The notes: generated by a model not told the origin, from the letters alone. A stretch of DNA of 64,000 bases from Streptomyces smaragdinus (GCF_009604385.1 NZ_WEGJ01000005.1:186001-250000), one strand, 5' to 3'; numbered from the stretch's first letter, positions 25,990 through 38,829 are shown. Program-made: numbers and translations.

Positions 25990-27279
25990 TCACTTCGGGG
26001 CGGCGAGGACGAGCAGCCGCTCCGTGTACGACCCGGCGGTCCTGTGCCAGCGGAGGGTGACGACGCCGTCGTCCGCGGACCAGACCACCAGGGTGTTGTC
26101 CCACAACGACGGCGACGGGAAGTGCGGCAGTCGCCGACGGTGCCGGAGGGCACCGCTCGACGCGTCGAGGACGAGCAGGTCGGCGGGGCCGGGGAGTGCC
26201 GAGTCGTCACCCAGGAGGTCGACCGGCGGCTGTTCCACCACGTACACCCGTCCCCCGGCGACGACCGGATCGCCGAAGCGCCGTCCGGCGGCAGCCTTCC
26301 GCGACCAGCGCAGCCTCAAGTCGTGCGGGTCGCGCACGATGAGGCGGGCGTCCACGTCGTCCGCCTCACCGAGCGATCCGACGGAGGCGATCAGCCCCGT
26401 ACCGCCGGCGGCCACGCCCTGGGAGTAGAGCGTGTTCAGCTCGGTACGGGGGAGCTCGCGGATCCGGGGACGGGCGCCGGACACATCCGCGACGGCGGGG
26501 ACGTCGATTCCCCAGGCGAGTGTGTGGTCGTCCACGACGGCGAGGGTGTGGTGGTCGGCGTAGGGGAGTCGCCATCGGACGACTCCCGTCCTCCCGTCGA
26601 GGCCCCACACCGTCTGGCGGCGTGTGCAGTACTCGACGTTCAGCGTGTCGACGTCCCCCACGGCAAGGCTGAAGCGGCCGGAGACCTGGCAGCCCTTCGG
26701 CAGCCGACGACCCCACAACAGGGTGCCGTCCTTGGCGTCGTACGCCGCCATCCCCGTGGCCGCGACGGCGAGGATACGGCCGCCGTGCACGGAGAGCCCT
26801 TCCGACTGTGGCCCCTGACCCGTCGTGTGAACACGCCAGCGGGGCCGCCCCGTCCGCAGATCGACGGCGATCAGCAGACCGTCGTCCCACCACTGGACGA
26901 CGTAGTCGTCACCCGTCGCCGTCCCGACGACCCTCGTGCCCGAGCGTTCGTACACCCAGAACACCTTCCCGGTGCGCACGTCCCGCGTCATGACCCCCTG
27001 CTTGCGCGAGCGCGCGAGGACCCGGTCCTCGAGCGGATGCACGCTGAGCCCGCCCACGACCGTCCCCGCGCTCGCGTCCGTGATCCGCACCACCCTCGAC
27101 GGCGCCGACGGAGCACCGGAACCGAACGGGGCGGGGAAGGCGCCGTACGGGCCGGACACCGACTCGTGGAACCGCGTCCGGTGCTCGTACGCCGCGAAGC
27201 CCGCCCCCGCGAGGACCAGCACCAGCGCGGCCACCGCCCAGCGCCGCCGGCCCCGGCACGATTGTGCGTCCCCCTGCAT
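25990..27279 (-). CDS. Membrane-anchored PQQ-like beta-propeller protein
   Basis: 429 residues. One N-terminal membrane helix (WAVAALVLVLAGAGFAAY) anchors an extracytoplasmic domain. Repeated blade motifs such as DVRTGKVFWVYE, DLRTGRPRWRVH, DAKDGTLLWGRRL and DGRTGVVRWRLP are PQQ/WD-like propeller blades of the kind that bind no cofactor in many actinomycete proteins. Function unknown. It is divergent from the MetE-like gene with only 33 bp between the two starts, so their promoters overlap. Confidence 0.8.
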   Translation of the reverse strand: MQGDAQSCRGRRRWAVAALVLVLAGAGFAAYEHRTRFHESVSGPYGAFPAPFGSGAPSAPSRVVRITDASAGTVVGGLSVHPLEDRVLARSRKQGVMTRDVRTGKVFWVYERSGTRVVGTATGDDYVVQWWDDGLLIAVDLRTGRPRWRVHTTGQGPQSEGLSVHGGRILAVAATGMAAYDAKDGTLLWGRRLPKGCQVSGRFSLAVGDVDTLNVEYCTRRQTVWGLDGRTGVVRWRLPYADHHTLAVVDDHTLAWGIDVPAVADVSGARPRIRELPRTELNTLYSQGVAAGGTGLIASVGSLGEADDVDARLIVRDPHDLRLRWSRKAAAGRRFGDPVVAGGRVYVVEQPPVDLLGDDSALPGPADLLVLDASSGALRHRRRLPHFPSPSLWDNTLVVWSADDGVVTLRWHRTAGSYTERLLVLAAPK

Positions 27280-27300
27280 GGCCGGACCACCTCCCCCTCG

Positions 27301-27306
27301 TAGGCT
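27301..27306 (+). promoter_or_regulatory. -10 box TAGGCT, leaderless type, of the MetE-like gene
   Basis: TAGGCT ends 6 nt before the GTG at 27313. It lies within the 33-bp gap to the divergent propeller gene. Confidence 0.5.
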
Positions 27307-27312
27307 TCAACG

Positions 27313-30535
<3,223 letters not shown>

Positions 30536-30632
30536 TACTGGGAAGCAGGCACCCGGAACGGATCGGATGGGACACCTGGGGGGTTATCGGGCGACCGAAG
30601 GCGATCGCCGCCCGCGACGGCTTTTTGCGGCC

Positions 30633-30638
30633 TACTGT
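30633..30638 (+). promoter_or_regulatory. Candidate -10 box TACTGT of rmdB
   Basis: TACTGT fits TAnnnT 51 nt upstream of the ATG at 30690. Just before it, GCCG-N7-CGGC followed by TTTTT (about 30608-30625) may terminate ligA transcription. Confidence 0.4.
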
Positions 30639-30689
30639 TGAGGAAGTGGTGTGCGCTCGTGCGTACATCTGGCTGTGAGAGGGTTGGGG

Positions 30690-32813
30690 ATGGTGCGACT
30701 TCCCGGGGAACTCCCCCCGGACGCCGGCGCCGCGAGCGACACCGCCGAACGGGCGGCGCGGCTGCGCCGGTTCCTGGTGCCCCTGGCGGTCCAGCTGACG
30801 GCGGCGATCGTCCTCGCGGCCGGACTGTACACGTCCGTGGACAACGGGCACGCCCTCTTCCCCGAGAAGACGGCCGGCTGGTCCCTCGCGGTGCTCACGG
30901 CGGTCATCGTCGGACATCTGGTCGCCCTCGGCCGCGACCGCTGGTGGGGCGGGACGGGCTCCGGCGCCGCGCTCACCCTGGCGACGTTACTGCTCTACGG
31001 CTGGCTGCCGGCGATGTTCATCAGCCTGGTCGTGGTCGTCCTGGTCGGCGCCGCCCGCCGGCACCGGTGGCGCCAGGCCCTCGCCCACGGCTCGATCGAC
31101 GTGATCGGGCTGGCCGCCGCCGCGCTCACCCTGCTGGCGTTCGGCGAGCACCCGACGGTCGAGCACCCCTGGCGGCCGGACACCTGGCAGCTGTCCGCCG
31201 TGCCCGAGGTCGTCGCCGCCGCCCTCGTCTACATCGTCACCACCCGGGTGCTGCTCTGGCAGGCCCTCGCCCCGCAGCCGGCCAAGCTGCGGTTCCAGAG
31301 CGTCCTGGCCCGCACCGCGATGAAGCGCCAGGGCCTGGTCGGCATCGCGCTGCTCGGGATCGCGCCGCTGATCGTGGTCGTCGCCGACGACACGCCCATG
31401 CTGCTGCCGCTCTTCGCCGTGCCGCTCATCGCCCTGGACTCGACCCTGTGGATCGCCCGCGCCCGGGCCGAGGAGCAGCTGCGCGACCCGCTGACGGGCC
31501 TGCCCAACCGGCAGTGGCTGCTGGAGCGCACCCGGGTGGCGCTGGACCACGCCGAGCAGCTGGGCAAGCGGTCCTCGCTGCTGCTGATCGACCTCGACCG
31601 CTTCCGCGCGGTCAACGACACGCTCGGCCACCTCGCCGGCGACCGGCTGCTGCTGCAGATCGCCGACCGGCTGCGGCTGGCGCTGCCGCACGGCGCCGAG
31701 GCCGCGCGGCTGGGCGGGGACGAGTTCGCGGTGCTGCTGCCGGTCGTCGACTCCACCACGGCCGCCCAGCGCGTCGCCCGCGAGCTCGTCGCGGCCCTCG
31801 GCTCGCCGCTGGACCTGGACGGGCTGACGCTGGTGCTGGAGGCCAGCGCCGGCGTGGCGGTGTTCCCCGAGCACGCGCTGGAGACCGAGGGGCTGCTGCG
31901 CCGGGCGGACGTCGCCATGTACCAGGCCAAGCGCGACCGCAGCGGCGTCGAGGTGTACGAGGCGCGGCGCGACGCCAACACCCCCGACCGCCTCGGCCTC
32001 CTCGGCGATCTGCGGCGGGCGCTGCAGACCCACGACATCGAGCTGCACTACCAGCCGAAGGTCGGCTTCGACGGCACGGTCGTCGGGCTCGAGGCGCTGG
32101 TGCGCTGGGAGCATCCGGAGCGCGGCCGGGTCTCGCCGGAGGAGTTCATCGCGATCGCCGAGACGTCCGGGCTGATGCCGGTCCTCACGGAGTACGTGCT
32201 GGAGACCGCCCTCGGCCAGGTCGCGGCCTGGCGCGCGGCGGGCCTGCACGTACCGGTCGCGGTCAACGTCTCCCCGCGCGACGTGCACACGCCCGGCTTC
32301 GCCGGGGCGGTGGCGGCCCGGCTGGCCCGGCACAAGGTGCCGCCGGGGTCGCTGCAGCTGGAGATAACGGAACACGTGCTGCTGGAGGACCCGCAGCGCG
32401 CGGCGGACACCCTGGCCGGACTGTCCGGCCACGGGGTGAAGATGTCGCTGGACGACTTCGGCACGGGCTACTCGTCGCTGGTGCATCTGCGCCGGCTGCC
32501 GGTCAGCGAGCTGAAGATCGACCGGTCCTTCGTGGCGCGGCTGGCCATCGACGACGAGGACGCCGAGATCGTGCGCTGCACGGTGGACCTGGCGCACTCG
32601 CTGGGGCTGCGCGTCGTGGCGGAGGGCGTGGAGGACGACGAGACCTGGGAGCGGCTGCGCGACATGCGCTGCGACGCCGTCCAGGGCTGGCTCGTCTCCG
32701 CAGCCATGCCGCCGGAGGAGACGACGGCCTGGCTGCGTGCCCGCGAGGCGGGCGTGACCCGCGGCACCCCCGCGCTCCCGCCGGCGCCGGAGGGCACGGG
32801 GTCACCCGTCTAG
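30690..32813 (+). CDS. rmdB: Membrane GGDEF-EAL c-di-GMP enzyme, RmdB-like
   Basis: 707 residues. About seven hydrophobic segments fill residues 25-250. A GGDEF domain follows (DPLTGLPNRQWL, LLIDLDRFRAVNDTLGH, RLGGDEFAVLL), then an EAL domain with its catalytic set intact: GLEALVRWEHP, VNVSPRD, LEITEHVL, LDDFGTGYSSL, ELKIDRSFV and VVAEGVED. It should degrade c-di-GMP. S. coelicolor RmdB, a phosphodiesterase needed for development, sits next to ligA (SCO5494-5495, from memory), as here. Codon 100 (30987-30989) is TTA, so translation should need the bldA tRNA. GAGAGGG precedes ATG 30690; ATG 30651 is in frame but lacks a site. Confidence 0.82.
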   Translation: MVRLPGELPPDAGAASDTAERAARLRRFLVPLAVQLTAAIVLAAGLYTSVDNGHALFPEKTAGWSLAVLTAVIVGHLVALGRDRWWGGTGSGAALTLATLLLYGWLPAMFISLVVVVLVGAARRHRWRQALAHGSIDVIGLAAAALTLLAFGEHPTVEHPWRPDTWQLSAVPEVVAAALVYIVTTRVLLWQALAPQPAKLRFQSVLARTAMKRQGLVGIALLGIAPLIVVVADDTPMLLPLFAVPLIALDSTLWIARARAEEQLRDPLTGLPNRQWLLERTRVALDHAEQLGKRSSLLLIDLDRFRAVNDTLGHLAGDRLLLQIADRLRLALPHGAEAARLGGDEFAVLLPVVDSTTAAQRVARELVAALGSPLDLDGLTLVLEASAGVAVFPEHALETEGLLRRADVAMYQAKRDRSGVEVYEARRDANTPDRLGLLGDLRRALQTHDIELHYQPKVGFDGTVVGLEALVRWEHPERGRVSPEEFIAIAETSGLMPVLTEYVLETALGQVAAWRAAGLHVPVAVNVSPRDVHTPGFAGAVAARLARHKVPPGSLQLEITEHVLLEDPQRAADTLAGLSGHGVKMSLDDFGTGYSSLVHLRRLPVSELKIDRSFVARLAIDDEDAEIVRCTVDLAHSLGLRVVAEGVEDDETWERLRDMRCDAVQGWLVSAAMPPEETTAWLRAREAGVTRGTPALPPAPEGTGSPV

Positions 32814-32817
32814 GGCT

Positions 32818-33810
32818 TCACAGCCACGCCAGCGTCTGCGCCTGCCGCAGCACGTCGGCCGCCACCGCCTCGTCGCCCGAGGCCGTCCACGACACCCGCC
32901 CCGGCGTGACCCGGTCCCCGATCAGCAGACAGAAACCGACCGGATCCATCGCCACGTCCGCCCGCACCGCCCCCTCGGACGCGCCCAGCACCGTCGGCGC
33001 GTGCCCCGCCACCGTCAGCCGCACCGGCGCCGGGTTCCCGGCGAACGCGGCCGTCAGCAGCCGCAGCCCCAGCTCCGTCAGCGTCCGCAGATGCGCGTCC
33101 GGCGGCGGCGGTACGGGCAGACCCACCGCCTGCCCGATGTCATCGGTATGGATCCAGCACTCGAACGCCCGCACGACGAAATGCTCGGCCAGCGGCAGCG
33201 GCATCCCCAGCAGCGTCACCGCCCGCGCCGCCGCCCCCGCGTCCCGCCCCGGAGCCGACTCCAGCAGCCCCCGGACCTGCTCCCGCCACCGGCCCCACGT
33301 CTCGGCGGGCGCGAAGCCGGACTCGTACGCGACGACCGACGCCGTCCTGGCCTCCCAGTCCTCCCGCCACGACGAGGACACCGGGGCCTCCCCGCCGACC
33401 GCCAGCCGCAACGGCTCGTCCGCGGCCAGCAGATGAGCCACCATCCCCTGCACGTCCCACCCGTACCGCACCGGCGTCCGCCACACCCCCCGCGCGTCCA
33501 CCTCACGCAGCAGCGCGTCCAGCCCCGCCGTCACCGCGGCGTACGGCGCGGCATGCGCGGCCGTACCGGACCCGGCCGCCGGCCGCCGCCGCAGCGCCGC
33601 CGCCAGCACCCCGCCGGCCGAGGGCGAAGCCGGAGCCGAAAGGGGAGCCGCCCCCAGCACCCCCGCCACTTCCCGCAGGGACTCCGCCTCACCCGCGCAC
33701 AGAGCGCACCCGGCGAGATGCCCCAGCACCCGCTCCTCCTCGCCGGGAAGCAGCGCGTCCAGCGCCCAGGCGCCCAGCAGTTCCCGTACCGCGTCGTGCT
33801 CCCCGGTCAT
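32818..33810 (-). CDS. Zinc-finger anti-sigma factor fused to a maleylpyruvate-isomerase/DinB-like domain
   Basis: 330 residues. The N-terminus has a zinc-finger anti-sigma motif: H31, C35 and C38 in GHLAGCALC, after LLGAWALDALLPGEEERV. Residues about 90-330 resemble the mycothiol-dependent maleylpyruvate isomerase (MDMPI) family with a DinB-like four-helix bundle (LLREVDARGVWRTPVRYGWDVQGMVAHLLAADEPL) and an MDMPI C-terminal domain. It is coupled to the sigma factor by a 4-nt ATGA overlap, so it very likely inhibits it. No transmembrane segment is seen; a cytosolic redox or thiol sensor is an inference. Confidence 0.78.
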   Translation of the reverse strand: MTGEHDAVRELLGAWALDALLPGEEERVLGHLAGCALCAGEAESLREVAGVLGAAPLSAPASPSAGGVLAAALRRRPAAGSGTAAHAAPYAAVTAGLDALLREVDARGVWRTPVRYGWDVQGMVAHLLAADEPLRLAVGGEAPVSSSWREDWEARTASVVAYESGFAPAETWGRWREQVRGLLESAPGRDAGAAARAVTLLGMPLPLAEHFVVRAFECWIHTDDIGQAVGLPVPPPPDAHLRTLTELGLRLLTAAFAGNPAPVRLTVAGHAPTVLGASEGAVRADVAMDPVGFCLLIGDRVTPGRVSWTASGDEAVAADVLRQAQTLAWL

Positions 33811-34514
33811 CGGGCCCCTCCTTCCGGGCCGGCGCGCCCCGTGCCCCCCGGATTCGGACCCCGCCCGCTCCCCGGATTGGACCGGCGCGGGTCCCTCTCC
33901 TCAGCATGCCGCCCGCCGCGGGGCCGTGAACCCTCCCGGTCGGGGTCGTCCCGCTCGTCCAGCCGCTCGGCGAGCGTCCGCAGCGCCGCCCGCAGCCGGG
34001 TCTTCGCGGTCCCCTCGGGTATCCCGAGCTCCCGCGCCGTCTGCCGGTAGCTGTGCCCGGCGAAGTACGCCAGATGCACCACCTCGCGCTGCGCCGCCGG
34101 TAACCGCGCCAGCGCCGAGTGCAGCAGCAGCCGCTGCTCCGCCGCCACGGCCGCCTCCGCCGGGCCGGGCGCCGGATCGGGTTCGGGCTGCGGTACGGAA
34201 CGCTGCACCGCCCGCCGCTGCTTCTCCTCGCCGCGCACCCAGTCGACGGCGCGCCGGTGGGCCAGCATCGACAGCCAGGTGCGCAGCGCCCCCCGGTCCG
34301 GGTCGAAGGCGTACGGGCGTTCCCACAGATGGGCGAACACCTCCTGGGCGACCTCCTCCGCCCCCGGCAGCGACCGCGTGACCCGCAGCGCGACGCGCCG
34401 GACGAGTCCCCCGTGCGCGTCGTACACCTCGCGCAGCGCGGCCTCGTCGCCGTACACCAGCCGCCGCCGCAGCTCACCGTCGGCCGGCGGCTCACCCCGC
34501 ACCGCGGGCTCCAC
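33807..34514 (-). CDS. ECF-type RNA polymerase sigma factor
   Basis: 235 residues. Region 2 is [35 protein letters not shown] with [17 protein letters not shown]; region 4 is [44 protein letters not shown], each recognised in blocks. A basic, Gly/Arg/Pro-rich tail of about 45 residues follows region 4. GTG 34514 has GGGGAGGGG upstream. Codon 138 (34103-34101) is an in-frame TTA, implying bldA control. Stop and next start overlap (ATGA) with the anti-sigma gene. Confidence 0.88.
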   Translation of the reverse strand: MEPAVRGEPPADGELRRRLVYGDEAALREVYDAHGGLVRRVALRVTRSLPGAEEVAQEVFAHLWERPYAFDPDRGALRTWLSMLAHRRAVDWVRGEEKQRRAVQRSVPQPEPDPAPGPAEAAVAAEQRLLLHSALARLPAAQREVVHLAYFAGHSYRQTARELGIPEGTAKTRLRAALRTLAERLDERDDPDREGSRPRGGRHAEERDPRRSNPGSGRGPNPGGTGRAGPEGGAR

Positions 34515-34643
34515 AGCCACCCCTCCCCGAGCGTCCCCGGCGTGCACCCTTCCGGAGCCCATACTGTCCCAGTCCCCGGCGGACGACCAGGGTCCTTCGG
34601 GCCGGGGAACCCAATCCGGTTCGGTGCACCGCGGGCCGCCCCA

Positions 34644-34649
34644 TAGGAT
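34644..34649 (+). promoter_or_regulatory. Candidate -10 box TAGGAT for the gatCAB operon
   Basis: TAGGAT fits TAnnnT and lies 37 nt before the gatC ATG, leaving room for the GAGGAAG ribosome site. Confidence 0.5.
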
Positions 34650-34686
34650 TGGGGCGAAACCACACACCCACCCCGTGAGGAAGCCG

Positions 34687-34983
34687 ATGCCTGGCATCAC
34701 GCGCGAGGAGGTCGCGCACCTGGCGAAGCTGGCGCGACTGGAGCTGAGCTCCGCGGAGCTGGACCATTTCGCCGGCCAGCTCGACGACATCATCGGCGCG
34801 GTCGCAGCCGTGTCCGATGTCGCCGACGCCGATGTTCCGCCGACCTCCCACCCGCTGCCCCTGACCAATGTCATGCGTCAGGACGAGGTCCGCCCGTCCC
34901 TGACGCCCGAGCAGGCGCTGTCCGGCGCCCCCGCTCAGGAGCAGCAGCGCTTCAAGGTGCCGCAGATCCTGGGGGAGGAGTGA
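34687..34983 (+). CDS. gatC: Aspartyl/glutamyl-tRNA amidotransferase subunit C
   Basis: 98 residues. [33 protein letters not shown] is the GatC helix pair and [18 protein letters not shown] the C-terminal wrap. It stabilises GatA with GatB in the GatCAB complex that makes Gln-tRNAGln and Asn-tRNAAsn from mischarged precursors. GAGGAAG precedes ATG 34687. The next gene starts within a few nucleotides. Confidence 0.96.
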   Translation: MPGITREEVAHLAKLARLELSSAELDHFAGQLDDIIGAVAAVSDVADADVPPTSHPLPLTNVMRQDEVRPSLTPEQALSGAPAQEQQRFKVPQILGEE

Positions 34984-34988
34984 CCGAC

Positions 34989-36482
34989 ATGACCGACATC
35001 ATCAAGCTCACCGCGGCCGAGACCGCGGCGCGGATCGCCGCCGGCGAGCTCACCGCCGTCGAGGTCACCGAGGCCCATCTGGCCCGGATCGACGCGGTGA
35101 ACGAGAAGGTCAACGCCTTCCTGCACATCGACCGCGAGGGCGCTCTGGCCCAGGCCCGCCGGGTCGACGAGAAGCGCGCGAACGGCGAGACGCTCGGCCC
35201 GCTGGCCGGCGTGCCGCTCGCCCTGAAGGACATCTTCACCACCGAAGGCGTGCCCACGACGGTCGGCTCGAAGATCCTCGAGGGCTGGCTCCCGCCGTAC
35301 GACGCCACGGTGACCAGGCGGCTGAAGGACGCGGACGTCGTCATCCTCGGCAAGACCAACATGGACGAGTTCGCCATGGGGTCCTCCACCGAGAACAGCG
35401 CGTACGGCCCCACCGGCAACCCGTGGGACCTCACCCGCATCCCCGGCGGTTCCGGCGGCGGTTCCTCCGCCGCGCTGGCCGGTTTCATGGCCCCCCTGGC
35501 CATCGGCACGGACACCGGCGGCTCGATCCGCCAGCCCGCCGCCGTCACCGGCACGGTCGGCGTGAAGCCGACGTACGGCGGGGTGTCGCGGTACGGCATG
35601 GTGGCGTTCTCCTCCTCCCTCGACCAGGGCGGTCCCTGCGCCCGTACGGTCCTGGACGCGGCGCTGCTGCACGAGGTGATGGGCGGCCACGACCCGCTGG
35701 ACTCCACGTCCATCGACGCTCCCGTCCCCCCGGTCGTCGAGGCTGCGCGGGGCGGGTCGGTCGCCGGGATGCGGATCGGCGTCGTCAAGGAGTTCCGCGG
35801 CGAGGGTTACCAGGCCGGTGTGATGCAGCGCTTCGACGAGGCCGTGGAGCTGCTGAAGGAGCTCGGCGCCGAGGTCGTCGAGGTGTCCTGCCCGTCGTTC
35901 ACCAAGGCGCTGGCGGCGTACTACCTGATCGCCCCCTCCGAGTGCTCCTCCAACCTCGCCCGCTTCGACGGCCTGCGCTACGGCCTGCGGACCGGCGACG
36001 ACGGCTCGCACTCCGCCGAGGAGGTCACGAGCCTGACCCGCGAGGCGGGCTTCGGTGACGAGGTCAAGCGCCGGATCATGCTCGGCACGTACGCGCTGAG
36101 CTCCGGCTACTACGACGCGTACTACGGCTCGGCGCAGAAGGTCCGCACCCTCATCACGCGGGACTTCGAGAAGGCGTACGAGCAGGTCGACGTGCTGATC
36201 TCGCCGACCACCCCGACCACCGCCTTCCCGATCGGCGAGCGCGCCGACGACCCGATGGCGATGTACCTGGCCGACCTGTGCACCATCCCGGCCAACCTGG
36301 CGGGCAACGCCGCCATGTCGCTGCCCTGCGGCCTCGCGCCCGAGGACGGCCTGCCGGTGGGGCTGCAGATCATCGCCCCCGCCATGAAGGACGACCGGCT
36401 CTACTCGGTGGGCGCCGCGGTCGAGGCCGCGTACCTCGCCCGGTGGGGTCACCCCCTGCTCGAGGAGGCACCGGCGCTGTGA
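34989..36482 (+). CDS. gatA: Aspartyl/glutamyl-tRNA amidotransferase subunit A (amidase)
   Basis: 497 residues. The amidase-signature triad is K80 (PLALKDIF), S155 ([11 protein letters not shown]) and nucleophile S179 ([12 protein letters not shown]). It releases ammonia from glutamine and channels it to GatB. ATG 34989 has GGAGG 10 nt upstream; GTG 34980 is in frame. The end overlaps the GTG of the following small gene. Confidence 0.97.
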   Translation: MTDIIKLTAAETAARIAAGELTAVEVTEAHLARIDAVNEKVNAFLHIDREGALAQARRVDEKRANGETLGPLAGVPLALKDIFTTEGVPTTVGSKILEGWLPPYDATVTRRLKDADVVILGKTNMDEFAMGSSTENSAYGPTGNPWDLTRIPGGSGGGSSAALAGFMAPLAIGTDTGGSIRQPAAVTGTVGVKPTYGGVSRYGMVAFSSSLDQGGPCARTVLDAALLHEVMGGHDPLDSTSIDAPVPPVVEAARGGSVAGMRIGVVKEFRGEGYQAGVMQRFDEAVELLKELGAEVVEVSCPSFTKALAAYYLIAPSECSSNLARFDGLRYGLRTGDDGSHSAEEVTSLTREAGFGDEVKRRIMLGTYALSSGYYDAYYGSAQKVRTLITRDFEKAYEQVDVLISPTTPTTAFPIGERADDPMAMYLADLCTIPANLAGNAAMSLPCGLAPEDGLPVGLQIIAPAMKDDRLYSVGAAVEAAYLARWGHPLLEEAPAL

Positions 36483-36721
36483 GCAAGCTCGCGAAGGCCA
36501 AAAACTTCAAGAAGTCCAAGGCCGGTACGTATCTGTCCATCGGGACCACGCTGTTCGGCGCCGTCCGCGTCGCCAAGCAGATGAAGCAGGCCCGGATCGA
36601 CGACGACAAGCTGCGGCAGCTCGACTCCGTGATCGCCGCGGCCGCCCTGGCGACCGGGGTCGCGCTGCTCATCCGCGAGCTGAGGCGGATGAACGACGAC
36701 GAAGACATCCTCGCGGGTTGA
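36479..36721 (+). CDS. Small conserved protein between gatA and gatB
   Basis: 80 residues from GTG 36479, whose start overlaps the gatA stop; GAGGAGG lies upstream. The N-terminus is basic ([15 protein letters not shown]), followed by [24 protein letters not shown], and an amphipathic or weakly hydrophobic helix ([21 protein letters not shown]) lies near residues 46-68, then an acidic tail [10 protein letters not shown] recall a similar small gene in this place in other Streptomyces but know no function. Tight coupling suggests association with the transamidosome or only with its expression. Confidence 0.75.
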   Translation: MSKLAKAKNFKKSKAGTYLSIGTTLFGAVRVAKQMKQARIDDDKLRQLDSVIAAAALATGVALLIRELRRMNDDEDILAG

Positions 36722-36737
36722 GAGGCAGAGGAACACC

Positions 36738-38234
36738 GTGACTGTCACGTATGAGGACGCGCTGGCGACCTACGAGCCGGTGATGGGCCTGGAGGTCCAT
36801 GTCGAGCTCGGCACGAAGACCAAGATGTTCTGCGGCTGCTCGACGGCGCTGGGCGCCGACCCGAACACCCAGACCTGCCCCACCTGCCTCGGCATGCCCG
36901 GCGCGCTGCCGGTCGTCAACGCCGTCGGCGTCGAGTCCGCGATCAAGATCGGGCTCGCGCTCAACTGCGAGATCGCCGAGTGGTGCCGCTTCGCCCGGAA
37001 GAACTACTTCTACCCGGACATGCCGAAGAACTTCCAGACCTCGCAGTACGACGAGCCGATCGCCTTCAACGGCTATCTGGACGTCCAGCTCGAGGACGGC
37101 GAGATCTTCCGCGTGGAGATCGAGCGCGCCCACATGGAGGAGGACACCGGCAAGTCGCTGCACGTCGGCGGTGCCACCGGCCGGATCCACGGCGCCTCGC
37201 ACTCGCTGCTCGACTACAACCGGGCCGGCATCCCGCTGATCGAGATCGTCACCAAGCCCATCACGGGCGCGGGGGAGCGGGCGCCGGAGATCGCCAGGGC
37301 GTACGTCGCGGAGCTGCGGGAGCTGATCCGGGCGCTCGAGGTCTCCGAGGCCCGGATGGAGCAGGGCCAGATGCGCTGCGACGTGAACCTGTCGCTGATG
37401 CTGCCGGGCGCGGAGAAGTTCGGCACCCGGTCCGAGACGAAGAACGTCAACTCGCTGCGCAGCGTGGAGCGCGCCGTGCGCTCGGAGATCTCCCGGCACG
37501 CGGAGGTCCTGAACGGCGGCGGGACGATCATCCAGGAGACCCGCCACTTCCACGAGGACACCGGGTCGACGACCTCGGGCCGGGTGAAGGAGGAGGCGGA
37601 GGACTACCGCTACTTCCCCGAGCCGGACCTGGTGCCCGTGGCCCCCGCCCGCGCGTGGGTGGAGGAGCTGCGCGCCGTGCTGCCGGAGCTGCCACGGGTG
37701 CGGCGCAACCGGCTGCGCGAGGAGTGGGGCGTCGGCGAGCACGACATGCAGTCCATCCTGAACGCCGGCGCGGTCGACCTGATCGTCGCCACCATCGGCG
37801 AGGGCGCGTCGTCCGCGGCGGCCCGCAAGTGGTGGATGGGCGAGCTGGCCCGGCGGTCCAACGAGGACGGCGTGGAGCTGGCCGAGCTGAAGATCACCCC
37901 CGCCCAGGTGGCGCGGGTGGCGGCGCTGGTCGACGAGGGCTCGCTGAACGACAAGCTCGCCCGCCAGGTCATCGAGGGCGTGCTCGCCGGCGAGGGCGGG
38001 CCGGACGAGGTCGTCGCGGCGCGCGGGCTGGCGATCGTCAAGGACGAGGGCGCGCTGGGCGCGGCCGTGGACGAGGCCATCGCGGCGAACGGCGCCATCG
38101 CGGACAAGGTCCGCGGCGGCAAGGTCCAGGCCGTGGGCGCACTGGTCGGCGCGGTCATGAAGGCCACGCGCGGGCAGGCGGACGCCGGCCGGGCGCGGGA
38201 GTTGATCCTGGAGAAGCTGGGCGTCGAGGGCTGA
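36738..38234 (+). CDS. gatB: Aspartyl/glutamyl-tRNA amidotransferase subunit B
   Basis: 498 residues. [44 protein letters not shown] (zinc-binding cysteines), [25 protein letters not shown] and [14 protein letters not shown] are GatB signatures; the C-terminal YqeY-like tail ([14 protein letters not shown]) contacts tRNA. It activates the mischarged Asp or Glu with ATP and transfers ammonia. GAGAGG and CAGAGG lie upstream of GTG 36738. A bidirectional terminator follows. Confidence 0.97.
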   Translation: MTVTYEDALATYEPVMGLEVHVELGTKTKMFCGCSTALGADPNTQTCPTCLGMPGALPVVNAVGVESAIKIGLALNCEIAEWCRFARKNYFYPDMPKNFQTSQYDEPIAFNGYLDVQLEDGEIFRVEIERAHMEEDTGKSLHVGGATGRIHGASHSLLDYNRAGIPLIEIVTKPITGAGERAPEIARAYVAELRELIRALEVSEARMEQGQMRCDVNLSLMLPGAEKFGTRSETKNVNSLRSVERAVRSEISRHAEVLNGGGTIIQETRHFHEDTGSTTSGRVKEEAEDYRYFPEPDLVPVAPARAWVEELRAVLPELPRVRRNRLREEWGVGEHDMQSILNAGAVDLIVATIGEGASSAAARKWWMGELARRSNEDGVELAELKITPAQVARVAALVDEGSLNDKLARQVIEGVLAGEGGPDEVVAARGLAIVKDEGALGAAVDEAIAANGAIADKVRGGKVQAVGALVGAVMKATRGQADAGRARELILEKLGVEG

Positions 38235-38249
38235 CGTCGTTTCGTACAC

Positions 38250-38287
38250 GGGGCAGGGGCCGGGGATCTTCCCCCGGCCCCTGCCCC
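38250..38287. terminator. Bidirectional terminator between gatB and the LOG-family gene
   Basis: A perfect 16-bp stem (GGGGCAGGGGCCGGGG with its complement) around a 6-nt loop lies between two convergent genes. Confidence 0.85.
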
Positions 38288-38291
38288 GTAC

Positions 38292-38816
38292 TCACGCCCC
38301 TATCAGCTCCAGTGCGTGCGCCGGATCCGCGGTGAAGTGCATCAGCTCGTCCAGCGGGCGGGGCAGGAAGCCCTCGGCGTCCATCCGGCGGAACTGCTGC
38401 TCCAGGCCGTCGTAGAAGCCCGCGGTGTTCAGCAGGACGACGGGCTTGTCGTGCATCCCGTGCTTCTTGAGCTCGAGTATCTCCGTGGCCTCGTCCAGCG
38501 TGCCCGTACCGCCCACCATGATCACGACGGCGTCGGAGCGGCCGAGGAGCTCCGCCTTCCGCTCGGCGAGATCGCGGGCCACGATCATCTCGTCGCAGCC
38601 GGGCCGGGCCTTGCCGGAGAGGAAGGTCACGGAGACCCCGACGAGGCGCCCGCCGGCCTCCTGCACGCCGTCGGCGACGACCTTCATCAGCCCGGCGTCG
38701 GAGCCGCCCCAGATCAGGGTGTGGCCCCGGGTGCCCAGCAGGGTGCCGAACTCGCGGGCGGGAGCGGTGTATCGGTCGTCGAGGTCGGCGGCGGAGAGGA
38801 AGACGCAGATGTTCAT
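38292..38816 (-). CDS. LOG-family (TIGR00730-like) protein
   Basis: 174 residues. MNICVFLSAADLDDRYTAPAREFGTLLG and LIWGGSDAGLMKVVADGVQEAGG match the Rossmann-like LOG fold; members hydrolyse the phosphoribosyl bond of nucleoside 5'-monophosphates. The usual PGGxGTxxE motif reads VGGTGTLDE, so the proline is replaced while GG-GT and E are kept. TACCGT seven nt before the ATG suggests a leaderless transcript. Activity is not proven. Confidence 0.82.
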   Translation of the reverse strand: MNICVFLSAADLDDRYTAPAREFGTLLGTRGHTLIWGGSDAGLMKVVADGVQEAGGRLVGVSVTFLSGKARPGCDEMIVARDLAERKAELLGRSDAVVIMVGGTGTLDEATEILELKKHGMHDKPVVLLNTAGFYDGLEQQFRRMDAEGFLPRPLDELMHFTADPAHALELIGA

Positions 38817-38823
38817 GGGGTCC

Positions 38824-38829
38824 ACGGTA
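38824..38829 (-). promoter_or_regulatory. -10 box TACCGT, leaderless type, of the LOG-family gene
   Basis: TACCGT ends 7 nt before the ATG at 38816 on the minus strand. Confidence 0.45.
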
